Both the position numbers and the translations under genes were made by a program. The notes under the pieces are model-generated. The model worked only from the letters and a program-made list of their open reading frames with translations. It searched no databases and was not told the origin of the DNA. From NCBI GenBank assembly GCA_016787785.1, contig JAEUTO010000011.1, positions 1-64,000 of the forward strand: a DNA stretch of 64,000 bases. The letters run 5' to 3'. The number at the start of each line of letters is the position of its first letter. The stretch's first letter is position 1. The DNA comes from Bacteroidia bacterium (lineage in GTDB: Bacteria > Bacteroidota > Bacteroidia > B-17B0 > Aurantibacillaceae). Below are positions 47,858 through 58,300 of this stretch, in pieces.

Positions 47858-48088
47858 ATGAAAAAAGCAATAAGTTTATTACTTATATTGTTTTGTTTAA
47901 TTTCCTGTAAAAAAGACAGGCTTTGCGAATGTGTCGTTGAAACTGCAGCGGGAACCACGGTTACCGAAACCACATTATATGATGTAAAAAAACGTGAAGC
48001 TCGCCTTAATTGCATAGGGAGTCAAACAGTTACTAAAACGGCCACAAGCACTACAACAAGTGTTAAAACAACCTGTAAATTAAAATAA
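47858..48088 (+). CDS. small Cys-rich lipoprotein, array member 5 (type A)
   Basis: A 76-residue paralog, the shortest. Lipobox LISC (Cys 17), mature start CKKDRLCEC, type A motif YDVKKREARLNC and the end TTCKLK. Cys positions are 17, 23, 25, 52 and 73; the spacing from the lipid Cys to the CxC pair (6) is the same as in all other members. It ends 4 bases before the stop of the convergent VWA gene. Function unknown. Confidence 0.8.
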   Translation: MKKAISLLLILFCLISCKKDRLCECVVETAAGTTVTETTLYDVKKREARLNCIGSQTVTKTATSTTTSVKTTCKLK

Positions 48089-48092
48089 AGGT

Positions 48093-49232
48093 CTAGTTGG
48101 CGCGGATACTTCCATTCTTAATAATATAATCAAAACCATTTATATTAAATTTTTTACCCGAGGTTTGATTTATTAATTCAGTGATGTCTTGCTCAATAGT
48201 GTGTATAGACCCTTTTGTTTTATAAGCAATATTTAAATAATCGGTGTTTATTTCCATCCCTTCATAAACGCCACACAAGATCACCCTCACCGGCACCTTT
48301 ATTCTCGAAAGCAAAAGAATGTCGCGCACTTTTGCCCAGTTATCTGCAATTAAAATAACATTATCGGGCTTCCGCACTTTTTTTAAGCCGGTTAAAATAG
48401 CTTCTATCACATTCTCAGGCGAATCGCCACCTGAGCCTTTTTTGATGGTTAGTTTCATGGTATTCACAAGGTCTTCGCAGGTTTTTGCACGGCACACATA
48501 AATGCCACCGGTAACACCTAATTTTTTATCCGCGTCGCGTTTGTTATCACCATCGTTAAAAAAAACAAAGTATTGTTGCGCGGTATCTTTTACAAAAAAT
48601 AGTTTTAGCCAGGTGTTAATTTGTTTCGCATAAGGATACATGCTCGACGTAAGATCTGTTACAATAATATTTTTTTTCCATTTTGGGTTTCGGTTCAAGA
48701 TCTTGTAAACACTATTGTTTACAGTATCCTCAATGTCTGCCTCAAATTCTATTGGTCCGGTTGTAGTACGACTTTCAAAATCAAATTTACCTGTCTTGGT
48801 GTACACCTTATAAACTCCGTCTAAATTTCCTTTTTTATAATAGCCTTCCGCTTTTAAGCGTCCGTTTGTATGGTAGGTCAACTCAAGACCTTCTTTTACG
48901 CCATTTTTATAATTCTCTATAAATTCTTTAGCGCAGTTTTTAGAATAAAACGTTACCGGCCCGTCTAATTGCCCGTTGTTATAATAGGTTTCTTGTTTTA
49001 CGCAACTGCTGTGGTACCAGCTTATTTCTAAACCATGCTTTTTATTGTTTCTGTATGTAACCTCATTCTTTAATTTACCGGTGGGCCAATAGCTTCGCCA
49101 CACGCCTTGTTTAAGACTGTCTTTATCAATCGCGTTAATAGTATCGCCCTCGTGTATAGAATAAGAAACCAATTGTGCCTTTGTTAGGGGCGCATTGATC
49201 AGCAAAAATGCTATCAGCAAAAGAAACCTCAT
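48093..49232 (-). CDS. secreted protein with MORN-like repeats and a VWA-type domain
   Basis: About 379 residues from the chosen start. A signal peptide (MRFLLLIAFLLINAPLTKAQ) is followed by YwqK/MORN-like repeats at about 30-155 (GVWRSYWPTGKLKNEVTY, NNGQLDGPVTFYSKN, NGRLKAEGYYKKGNLDGVY). The C-terminal half resembles a von Willebrand A fold, with the metal-site-like IIVTDLTSSMYPYAKQI, a second motif GSGGDSPENVIEAIL and VILIADNWAKVRD. I chose ATG 49232 over the longer start at 49274, since the former begins directly with the signal peptide. It is convergent with the lipoprotein array and divergent from pheS. Role unknown; binding of another surface protein is a guess from the domains. Confidence 0.75.
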   Translation of the reverse strand: MRFLLLIAFLLINAPLTKAQLVSYSIHEGDTINAIDKDSLKQGVWRSYWPTGKLKNEVTYRNNKKHGLEISWYHSSCVKQETYYNNGQLDGPVTFYSKNCAKEFIENYKNGVKEGLELTYHTNGRLKAEGYYKKGNLDGVYKVYTKTGKFDFESRTTTGPIEFEADIEDTVNNSVYKILNRNPKWKKNIIVTDLTSSMYPYAKQINTWLKLFFVKDTAQQYFVFFNDGDNKRDADKKLGVTGGIYVCRAKTCEDLVNTMKLTIKKGSGGDSPENVIEAILTGLKKVRKPDNVILIADNWAKVRDILLLSRIKVPVRVILCGVYEGMEINTDYLNIAYKTKGSIHTIEQDITELINQTSGKKFNINGFDYIIKNGSIRAN

Positions 49233-49253
49233 CTTATAATCTTTAAAATTGTT

Positions 49254-49261
49254 TATTTTTG
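49254..49261 (+). promoter_or_regulatory. Bacteroidota -7 box (TATTTTTG) for pheS
   Basis: Exact TAnnTTTG match 27 bases upstream of the ATG at 49289. It lies in the short divergent gap with the VWA gene. Confidence 0.55.
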
Positions 49262-49288
49262 TACAGATTATCAAGTAATTAAGTAAAT

Positions 49289-50314
49289 ATGCTCGAAAAA
49301 ATACATAAGTTGTTGGAAGAAGTGGAATCTTTTGGCGCGCAAAGCAAGGACCAGGTTGAAGAGTACCGCATTAAGTGGCTTAGCAAAAAAGGAGAGGTTA
49401 CGGCTTTATTTGACGATTTTAAAAATGTACCCTCTGATCTTAAAAAAGAAGTTGGCCAAAAATTAAATCTTTTAAAAACAAAAGCTCAGGAAAAAATAAA
49501 TGAGCTTAAAGAAAAATTTGAGTCAGAATCCGATATTAACGATAAAAAAAGTATCGATCTTACTTTACCCGCCCTCCCTACTTTGCAGGCTGGCAGCCGT
49601 CACCCGCTCTCTCTTGTAAAAAATCAGATCATTGATATTTTTGCCCGCATTGGTTTTACCGTGAGTGATGGAAAAGAAATTGAAGACGATTGGCATAATT
49701 TTTCTGCATTAAATACGCCCGAAAATCATCCTGCGCGCGATATGCAGGATACTTTTTATGTGAACATAAATCCCGAAATGGTTTTAAGAACACAAACTTC
49801 TTCTGTGCAGGTTCATATAATGGAACATCAAAAGCCGCCTATTCGTACTATTTCACCAGGCCGCGTTTACCGTAACGAAGCCATCAGCGCCCGCGCGCAT
49901 TGTCAGTTTCATCAGGTAGAAGGTTTGTATATTGATGAGAACGTTTCGTTTGCCGATCTGAAGCAAACGCTTTTGTATTTTTCGAAAGAGATGTTTGGCG
50001 CAGAAACAAAAATAAGATTACGCCCAAGTTATTTTCCATTTACTGAGCCAAGTGCCGAAATGGATATTAGTTGCACCATTTGCAAAGGCAAAGGTTGTAA
50101 CGTTTGTAAATATACTGGCTGGGTTGAGATCTTAGGTTGCGGAATGGTAGATCCTCAGGTACTCACGAATTGCGGAATTGATGCCAATAAATACAAAGGC
50201 TTTGCTTTTGGAATGGGCATTGAAAGAATAACCATGTTAAAATACCAGGTTAAAGACCTGCGTTTATTTTTTGAGAACGATGTGCGTTTCTTAAAACAAT
50301 TTACCTCTGCTTAA
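49289..50314 (+). CDS. pheS: phenylalanyl-tRNA synthetase alpha subunit
   Basis: A 341-residue catalytic subunit that charges tRNA-Phe together with PheT (not in the window). An N-terminal coiled coil (about 1-90) is followed by the class II core: HPLSLVKNQIIDIFARIGF, FYVNINPEMVLRTQTSSVQ, PGRVYRNEAISARAHCQFHQVEG split over motif 2, SYFPFTEPSAEMD, the Cys-rich CKGKGCNVCKYTGWVEILGC and motif 3 GFAFGMGIERITML. Length is normal. A TPR gene follows after 13 bases. Confidence 0.97.
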   Translation: MLEKIHKLLEEVESFGAQSKDQVEEYRIKWLSKKGEVTALFDDFKNVPSDLKKEVGQKLNLLKTKAQEKINELKEKFESESDINDKKSIDLTLPALPTLQAGSRHPLSLVKNQIIDIFARIGFTVSDGKEIEDDWHNFSALNTPENHPARDMQDTFYVNINPEMVLRTQTSSVQVHIMEHQKPPIRTISPGRVYRNEAISARAHCQFHQVEGLYIDENVSFADLKQTLLYFSKEMFGAETKIRLRPSYFPFTEPSAEMDISCTICKGKGCNVCKYTGWVEILGCGMVDPQVLTNCGIDANKYKGFAFGMGIERITMLKYQVKDLRLFFENDVRFLKQFTSA

Positions 50315-50327
50315 CGTTTAAGCATTT

Positions 50328-50648
50328 ATGGATCGTCTAAATCGCATAGACATGTTATTGGCCATGCTTGAAAAAGAGCCTGACGATATTTTTTTAAACT
50401 ATGCTTTAGGTACCGAATACGTTGGCGAACTAGATGTTGAGCAGGCAGAATTTCAATTTAAAAAAGTGCTGCAAATGGAACCAAGTTATATTGCAGCCTA
50501 TTACCAACTGGGAAAGTTATTTGAATCGCAATTAAAAAATACAGAAGCGTTACATTTTTTTAAATTAGGGTTAGAAAAAGCCAAAGAAGCAAAAAACAAT
50601 AAAGCTGTTAACGAGTTTGGTGAAGCTATTTTTATGCTCGAAGAGTGA
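50328..50648 (+). CDS. small TPR protein
   Basis: A 106-residue cytoplasmic protein made of about two TPR units (LLAMLEKEPDDIFLNYALG, AEFQFKKVLQMEPSYIAAYY, LGKLFESQLKNTEALHFF). No signal peptide. It lies 13 bases after pheS and is likely co-transcribed with it. It ends 3 bases from the convergent SWIM gene. Partner unknown. Confidence 0.85.
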   Translation: MDRLNRIDMLLAMLEKEPDDIFLNYALGTEYVGELDVEQAEFQFKKVLQMEPSYIAAYYQLGKLFESQLKNTEALHFFKLGLEKAKEAKNNKAVNEFGEAIFMLEE

Positions 50649-50651
50649 AAA

Positions 50652-52187
50652 CTAACTATATATTTTATAAATATACGTTAGCATATGTCTTTCAAACATT
50701 AGTTTTGATTTAAGAGTTTCCAACATTTTTTCTCTTTCATCGGATGGAAATTTATCCAAATATAATTTTGCAATATTGAAGATCTGCTCCTGGAAATACG
50801 GAAACTTAGCATCGGTAATTGCCTGAACTAAATGATTAATATAAATAGCAATAAATTTGGCATCGTGCTCAGGGAATTTTTGAATGGCAATTTTATGAAG
50901 TAACCTGAATTTATTTTTCTCTTTTTTAATTTCTTCTATCAATTCATTCAACCTGTTTTGATGAAACAAAACAACGGCTATTTTCTCGAATGTATAAAAA
51001 ACAGAATGAGCTTTTATCTCATTAACTAACGTCTCGGTTTGGCCATTTTCTATTTCAAAATAGCGCTCCAATTCGCTTTCATCAATAACTAATCCATAAA
51101 TAAATTTTTCTTTCAAATACTCAGCTTCAATTTTTTCATCGTTCTTTTCTCGTGCAAAGGTCAAGGTCTCATCTACAAGATCGTGGTATTTATTTATATT
51201 TTGTGCTTTTACTTTTTCGCCGTATTGCTTTAAAATAGCAAATGCTTTTTCGTTTTTATTCTTACAAAACTCCAACCCGGCCAGGGCAATTGGTAACTCA
51301 AGGGTTGTCTCATAATTTTTAGTAGAATATGTTTTACCATTTAGTTTAGCTAATGCAATAGAAAGTTGCAATTCAGCAATTGTTTTTCTGTCGATGGGAT
51401 CAAGTCGATTTCGGTTTTGCTTGCGTTTTTTTAGTTGTGATCTTAAATATTCGAGCTCGTTTTTATCTTTTGCAAAAACACAAACGCGTGAAATTAAAAA
51501 AGAAAAAACACCGGTCCTGAAATTGGATTGCGATCGCACGGAATTATTTGCTGCCTCAATAAAAGCCGATCGTTCTTGACTATCGAGCCCTTTTGCAAAA
51601 GAAATCTCTACTTCTTTTAATGAATTTTTAATGAAAGCGCTCAATACATTTTCCTTATCTGAATAATTGAAATTTGAAACTTTTGAAAGCTCTAAGATAA
51701 TTGCAAGATGAAAATAAAACTGTTGTTTAAGTGCGGAAGCGCCGCTGAGTTCGAAATTTATTTTTTTATTTATCTCTGTTATCTGAGCTTGTTTTAATTT
51801 AGGAAGCGCTGCAAATGTTGCTGTAATTATTTTAATACTGTTTTGGTATTTTTGGAGGATCTTGTGGGTAGAAATTCTTTTTTTTGTTTCTGATTTTTTG
51901 CCTTTTACAGGCTTTTCAAATTTTAAAATCTCTTGCTGCAAATAAAAATTAGCAGCGGCAAGATGCTCGCAATAATTCTTACTCAAGCAATAACAGGTAT
52001 AATTTAGTATCCTTCCGCCATTTATGCGGACAGAAATTTCTCCGGCTCTTTTATCATGTATTAAAAATGTAAATGTATTTTCTGCTTTCTCTTTTAACTC
52101 TAATTTGTTGTTAATGAATAATTTCAGCCCTTTTTCGAGCTTATTTTCTTCAATTTTATGTTCAAATTCTTTTTGGTCAAAAAGCAT
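50652..52187 (-). CDS. SWIM zinc-finger domain protein, unknown function
   Basis: A 511-residue cytoplasmic protein. Near residue 65 it has a SWIM-type zinc-finger pattern CxCx(n)CxH (YTCYCLSKNYCEHLAAA), preceded by strands typical of that domain (ISVRINGGRILNYT). The remaining ~420 residues are mostly charged and helical with no recognised domain. SWIM domains bind DNA or proteins. It stands alone between two convergent/divergent neighbours. No MoxR ATPase, a common partner of bacterial SWIM proteins, is nearby. Confidence 0.75.
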   Translation of the reverse strand: MLFDQKEFEHKIEENKLEKGLKLFINNKLELKEKAENTFTFLIHDKRAGEISVRINGGRILNYTCYCLSKNYCEHLAAANFYLQQEILKFEKPVKGKKSETKKRISTHKILQKYQNSIKIITATFAALPKLKQAQITEINKKINFELSGASALKQQFYFHLAIILELSKVSNFNYSDKENVLSAFIKNSLKEVEISFAKGLDSQERSAFIEAANNSVRSQSNFRTGVFSFLISRVCVFAKDKNELEYLRSQLKKRKQNRNRLDPIDRKTIAELQLSIALAKLNGKTYSTKNYETTLELPIALAGLEFCKNKNEKAFAILKQYGEKVKAQNINKYHDLVDETLTFAREKNDEKIEAEYLKEKFIYGLVIDESELERYFEIENGQTETLVNEIKAHSVFYTFEKIAVVLFHQNRLNELIEEIKKEKNKFRLLHKIAIQKFPEHDAKFIAIYINHLVQAITDAKFPYFQEQIFNIAKLYLDKFPSDEREKMLETLKSKLMFERHMLTYIYKIYS

Positions 52188-52325
52188 AATTGCTCAAATT
52201 TAACTGCATTAAGTCAATTTAATGGTTTCTCTTTTTCAAATAAATCTTAAAATTGGCAAATTACTGAGTTAAACGGCGTTTTTACTAAGTAAAGAGCTTC
52301 AAAACTAAAATCTAAATCCTTATAT

Positions 52326-52333
52326 TAGTTTCG
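52326..52333 (+). promoter_or_regulatory. possible -7 box (TAGTTTCG) for the 2178-residue protein gene
   Basis: One base from TAnnTTTG, 14 bases upstream of the ATG at 52348. No -33 TTG. Confidence 0.3.
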
Positions 52334-52347
52334 ATTATGCGCAACAA

Positions 52348-55300
52348 ATGAAAAAGTATATCCTCTTACTTTTTTGCATTTTTTCTTTTGCAACTGCTTT
52401 CTCACAAAAAGGGAAAAACGGTGCTGGGAATATCGTGGCCAGCACTGTAGTTAATGCTTACACGTCTTTAACGGCTGATGCTTTTGTTGGTAACACAACC
52501 ATTAACGTTGCAAGTGGCGCAGGTTATGGTGTTGGTGACTTGATCTACATCATTCAAATGCAGGGTGCAGGCGTAAATTGTTTCATCAATGTTTGGGGAA
52601 ATCCAAACAGTGCCGAGCCGCTATCTCCGGCATTTGGAAAGATAGTGAATTACAATAACGCTGGTAACAATGAATACGCCGAGGTTTCATCGGTTGCAGG
52701 AAATGTTATTACTATTGACTGTCCATTAAAAAATAATTATACGGCAGCTGGAAAAGTGCAGGTTGTAAAAGTTCCACGCTATACCTCTCTTACTATTGGT
52801 GCAACCGGAACAATTACCTGCCCTGCATGGAACGGTACAACGGGCGGCGTTATCGCGCTTGAGATAGACGGTAACACAACTATTTCCGCGGGAGGAATGA
52901 TAGACGCCAGCGGCCTAGGTTTTAGAGGGGGTACATTAAGTACCGGCGCTTTTTTTGGTGCCGGAGCATGGTGTCACAACAATCCACAAGAAGGTGCCCG
53001 TAAGGGAGAGAGTATTGCAGGTGATGTAACAACCTACATGGCTAATTTTAATGGTCAATACTGCAGAGGTGCTGTTGCCAACGGCGGCGGCGGCGCTAAC
53101 AGTAACAATGCAGGCGGCGGCGGCGGCGCTAATGCAGGAGATACAGGTCTTTACACCGGTTTTGGTAATCCTGATATTTCTCTTGCTGGTTATATAACAG
53201 CTTGGAACTTAGAATCCGCCGGCTTTGCGGCGTCAAGTTCTTCCGGTGGCGGAAAAGGTGGTTACACATTTTCTAATGCCAACATAAGTCCTCTAACAAA
53301 TGCGCCCGGGGCTGCAGCATGGACTGCTGATGGTAGACGCGCAGTTGGTGGTATGGGGGGCAGACCTCTAAATTATAATACAGGTCGTTTATTTTGTGGC
53401 GGCGGTGCAGGTGCGGGCGATCAAAATGATGGTTACGGCGGCGCCGGTGGTAATGGCGGCGGAATAATAAATATAATTAGTTATGGTACGGTAAGCGGTG
53501 CCGGACAAATAGTTTCAAATGGCCAGAATGGTTTTAATACAAATACAACAGGCGCTGCTCCTTTTAATAACTGTAATGGTCGAGATGGAGCTGGCGGCGG
53601 CGGCGGCGGCGGAGCTATTGTAATTAATTCTCTTGGTGCAATAAACACTATTATAGTTTCCGCAAAAGGCGGCAACGGTGGTAATCAACAAATGAAATCG
53701 GGCTTTCTTGGCACTACTGCAATGGCTTACGGTCCGGGTGGTGGTGGTGGTGGTGGTTACATTGGTACTACCGCAGCTGCTATAACCACTTCTGTAAACG
53801 GTGGCGTCAATGGAATAGTTCAGTATCTGTCCGGAAATGAAAACTGTCAGATCGATAATCTGTTTCCCGCAAATGGTGCTACCAGTGGTGGATCAGGAAT
53901 TGTTACATCAACCTTATTAGTGGTTCCAACAATAACAGCTAGTCCTGATGTTACCATTTGTGTGAATAATTCAGCTAATTTAACAGCAACTACAACAGGA
54001 ATAGTTGGCCCTACAATTGGCTGGTATACAAATTTTGCCGGACCAACTTTACTTGGCACAGGTAGTGCATTTACTACATCAGTATTTACAGTACCCGGCA
54101 CTTACACTGTTTGGGCAGGCTTTTGTCCTAGTGGCATTTATCGCGACCCCGTTGTTATTACAGTTACCAACGGGCCAACACTTACACCTGTCTCTGCAAC
54201 AGTTTGTGCAGGGCAAACAGGAACCATTTCTGTTTCAGGTGCTACAACCTATACCTGGAGCACTGGATCGAACAGCGCTACGATTACCGCTACGCCAATA
54301 GCCACAACGGTTTACACCGTTACGGGGTCAATTGGCACTTGCACCACTGCAACAACAGCAACCATTACTGTTAATGCCAGTGCGTCCATAAGTGTTAACT
54401 CACCAACGATCTGTAGCGGACAATCTGCTACGTTAACAGCAGGCGCTGCAACGTCTTATACCTGGAGTACTGGTGCCAATACATCAACTATCGGTGTCAA
54501 TCCATTAACAACGACTGTTTATACTATCAACGCTACTTCTGCAGGAGGTTGTTTGGTTACAAATACTTCTACGGTTACTGTAAATGCAACACCAACGTTA
54601 AGCACTATCAGTTCTACAGTATGTGCCGGACAAACCGGTACTGTTTCTGCATCAGGCGCAACAACTTATACATGGAACACCGGATCAAACAGTGCGACGA
54701 TCAACGCTTCGCCTGCAGCTACAACGGTTTACACTGTTACGGGCGCTAACGGTACCTGCACCTCTTCGGCAACGGGAACAATTACTATAAATGCAAATCC
54801 AATCATTAACGTAACAAGCGCAACGGTGTGTGCGGGCCAAACGGGAACAGTTACGGCTTCCGGTGCTACAACCTATACCTGGAACACAGGATCGAACAGC
54901 GCTACAATTACTGCTACACCACCGGTAACTACAACATACACTGTAAATGGAACAACTGGAACCTGTACGTCTTCTACAACCGGAACAATTACTGTTAACG
55001 CCGCTGGCTCTATAGCGGTTAACTCTCCAACTATTTGTACCGGACAGTCTGCAACACTAACAGCGGGTGCAGCAACATCGTATACATGGAGTACAGGCCC
55101 AACTACTTCAACCATTAGTGTCAATCCCTTAACTACAACAATTTATACAGTCAACGCTACATTGGCCGGTGGCTGCGTTGCATCTAACACATCAACAGTT
55201 ACTGTAAATGCAACACCAACTTTAAATACGATCAGTTCTACAGTATGTGCCGGGCAAAGCGGAACTGTTTCTGCTTCGGGTGCAACAACGTATACATGGA

Positions 55301-58300
55301 ACACCGGATCGAACAGTGCCACGATTAACGCTTCACCCGCTGCGACAACGGTTTACACTGTTACGGGAGCTAACGGCACTTGTACTTCCTCAGCTACCGG
55401 AACAATTACCGTAAATCCTAATCCAGTAATTAATGTCGTTAGCGCTACGGTATGCGCCGGCCAAACCGGAACTGTTATAGCTTCAGGCGCAACAACCTAT
55501 ACGTGGAACACCGGATCGAACAGTGCAACAATTACAGCTAGCCCGCCAGCTACAACAAATTATACAGTAAATGGAACAACAGGAACATGTACTTCTTCTG
55601 CAACCGGAACAATAACTGTAAACCCTGTTGCACCAATTGTGGTTAACTCTGCAACAATTTGTAGTGGTCAAAATGCAACAATAACAGCAGGAGCTGCAGC
55701 ATCTTATACCTGGAGCACGGGCGCCAATACGCAAACCGTTAGTGTTAATCCTATTGCTACAACAATTTATTCGATCAGCGCAACTATCGGCGGTTGCATT
55801 TCTTCAACTACTTCAACTGTTACGGTAAATGCTACGCCTACTTTAGCAATATTTAATACCACTGTTTGCCCTGGACAAACTGGAACTATTTCTGCTGCGG
55901 GTGCAGCAACTTATACCTGGAGCACAGGTGCAAATACAGCAAGTATTTCTGCAACACCACCTATATCAACAACCTATACAGTTACAGGTGCAAACGTTAC
56001 GTGTACCTCTTCTGCCACTGCAAGTATTAGTGTTGGAGCCATTGGTTCTATTGCTATCAACTCGCCAACAATTTGTGTTGGACAATCTGCCACCTTAACT
56101 GCAGGCGCTGCCGTTACATATACCTGGAGCACAGGCGCCAACACGCAAAGTGTGAGTGTTAATCCTATTGTTACTACAGTCTATACAGTTAACGCTGTTA
56201 CTGCAGGCGGATGTAATGTTGTGGGAACATCAACGGTAACGGTAAACTCTGCGCCGGTATTAACTGTGTTTGACGCAACAATTTGCCCAAGCCAAACAGG
56301 AACAGTTTCTGCATCAGGCGCCACAACTTATACCTGGAACACAGGGTCTAATAGTCCAACACTCACAGCTTCACCCGCTGTAACAACGGTTTACACTGTT
56401 ACGGGTGCTAATGGCACGTGTACCTCATCTGCCAGTGCAAGCATTACAGTTAATGGAAGTACGATAAGCGTAAATTCTCCAACCATTTGTAACGGCCAAC
56501 CAGCTATTCTCAATGCTGGCGCGGCAACATCTTACACCTGGAGTACCGGCGCCAACACGCAAAGTATCTTAACCGCACCTAGTGTAAATACAGTTTATAC
56601 AATTACCGCAACTTTAGCGGGAGGTTGTGTTGTTTCAAACACAAGTAATGTAACTGTACTAACAAGCCCAACGGTATCTGCAAACAACCCTAGCATTTGT
56701 GTGGGCCAATCAGCAACAGTAACCGCAATTGGTGCGCCAACCTTTACCTGGACCTTTGGTGGATTAACGGCGCAGGTAGTGCTATCGCCAACAGTAACTT
56801 CGGGTTATACATTTACCGGAATATTACCAAACGGTTGTTATGCTCTTGGATCTGTTACAGTTTTTATTGTGCCACCGCCGACATTAGCCGCAACGAGTAT
56901 GACCGTGTGTGCCGGGCAGGCGGCTACTTTAACTGTTAATGGCGCAACAACTTATACATGGGATCCAACTGGATTAAATGTTGTTAGTCCTTCGTTTACA
57001 GACGCGCCTGCTGCAACGACTGTTTATACGGTGATAGGAGCAACCAATGGATGTACTGCAAGTACAACCGCTTCAATAGTTATTGGTAGTAATCTTTCTA
57101 TTACAACTAACACGCCAACAATCTGTTCGGGGCAAACTGCAACTTTATCTGCTTTAAGCACCGCAACAAATTATGTTTGGAGTAACGGAGGAAATACAGC
57201 CACGATTTTTGTGAATCCTGTTGTAAATACTACCTACACCGTAATTGGAAGTAAAGGGGCCTGCACGGGAAGTGCCGTTGCGAACGTTGTTGTAAATCCA
57301 TCACCTAACGTAAATATCACTGCAGCGCCGGTTTGCGCCGGCGGTACTGTAGCCTTAATGGGAAATGGTGCGCCATCATTTTCTTGGTCAACCGGTGCTA
57401 ACAACATGACTTCAATTGTTGTATCACCAACTGCTAATACAAGTTATACCGCTATTGGAAGCGCCGGCTCGTGTACTGCATCAGCGGTTTATAATTTAAC
57501 CATAAGTCCTTCACCAACAATTACTGCAGCTAATGTTAGTATTTGTAATGGCGCAACAGCCACTCTTACCGCAAACGGTGCTATAACATACACCTGGCTT
57601 CCCGCCGGAACTCAAAGTAATTCAATAACTGTTACTCCTTCTGTAAACACCACTTACACAGTAATTGGTGATAACGGCGCCTGTAACGCCCAAACATCTG
57701 TTACGGTTACTGTGCTAAATGGCTTAACTGCCCCTGTAAACAACGCAAGCATTTGCCAGGGGCAAACAGCAAACATAGGAACAACATTAAACGGAACTTC
57801 TTATTTGTGGAGTAACGGCGCAACAACTCAAAGTATAAATGTTAGCCCGCCTGCTACAACAAGCTATAGTTTATTAGTGGTTGCCGGAAACTGCAGTTAC
57901 ACCGCAAGTTCAAATGTTACAGTTATTCCAACCCCAACTATTCAGTTGAACAACGCTTCTATCTGTCTGGGTCAATCTGCAACTTTAACCGCCACGGGCG
58001 CAACGAATGGTTATACATGGAATCCGGGTAATGTTACCGGCAATGCCATAACCGTTACCCCTACCGTTACAACCAATTATGTTGTAACAAGCGCAAACGG
58101 CGCTTGTCCGGCTACAGCAACCACGCAGGTAATTGTAAATACCAAACCTGTTTTAGTTATTGCACAATCGGCAGATCTTGTTTGCCCAAATACCCCTGTA
58201 ACTTTTAGTGCAACAGGTGCAAACATTTACGAGTGGTACGTTAACGGTAATTACCATTTTGGTAATCCTTTAAATATTGTTGCTACGCAAAACTCAACCA

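Noticed and set aside
46656-52187. A MoxR-VWA-SWIM type system formed by the VWA gene and the SWIM gene
   Set aside because: No MoxR ATPase is present, the VWA protein has a signal peptide and is exported, and the two genes are separated by pheS and a TPR gene on the other strand.
53083-53760. GGC/GGT runs as a microsatellite or CRISPR-like repeat
   Set aside because: They stay in frame as glycine codons, have no fixed spacing or spacers, and lie inside a well-supported gene.
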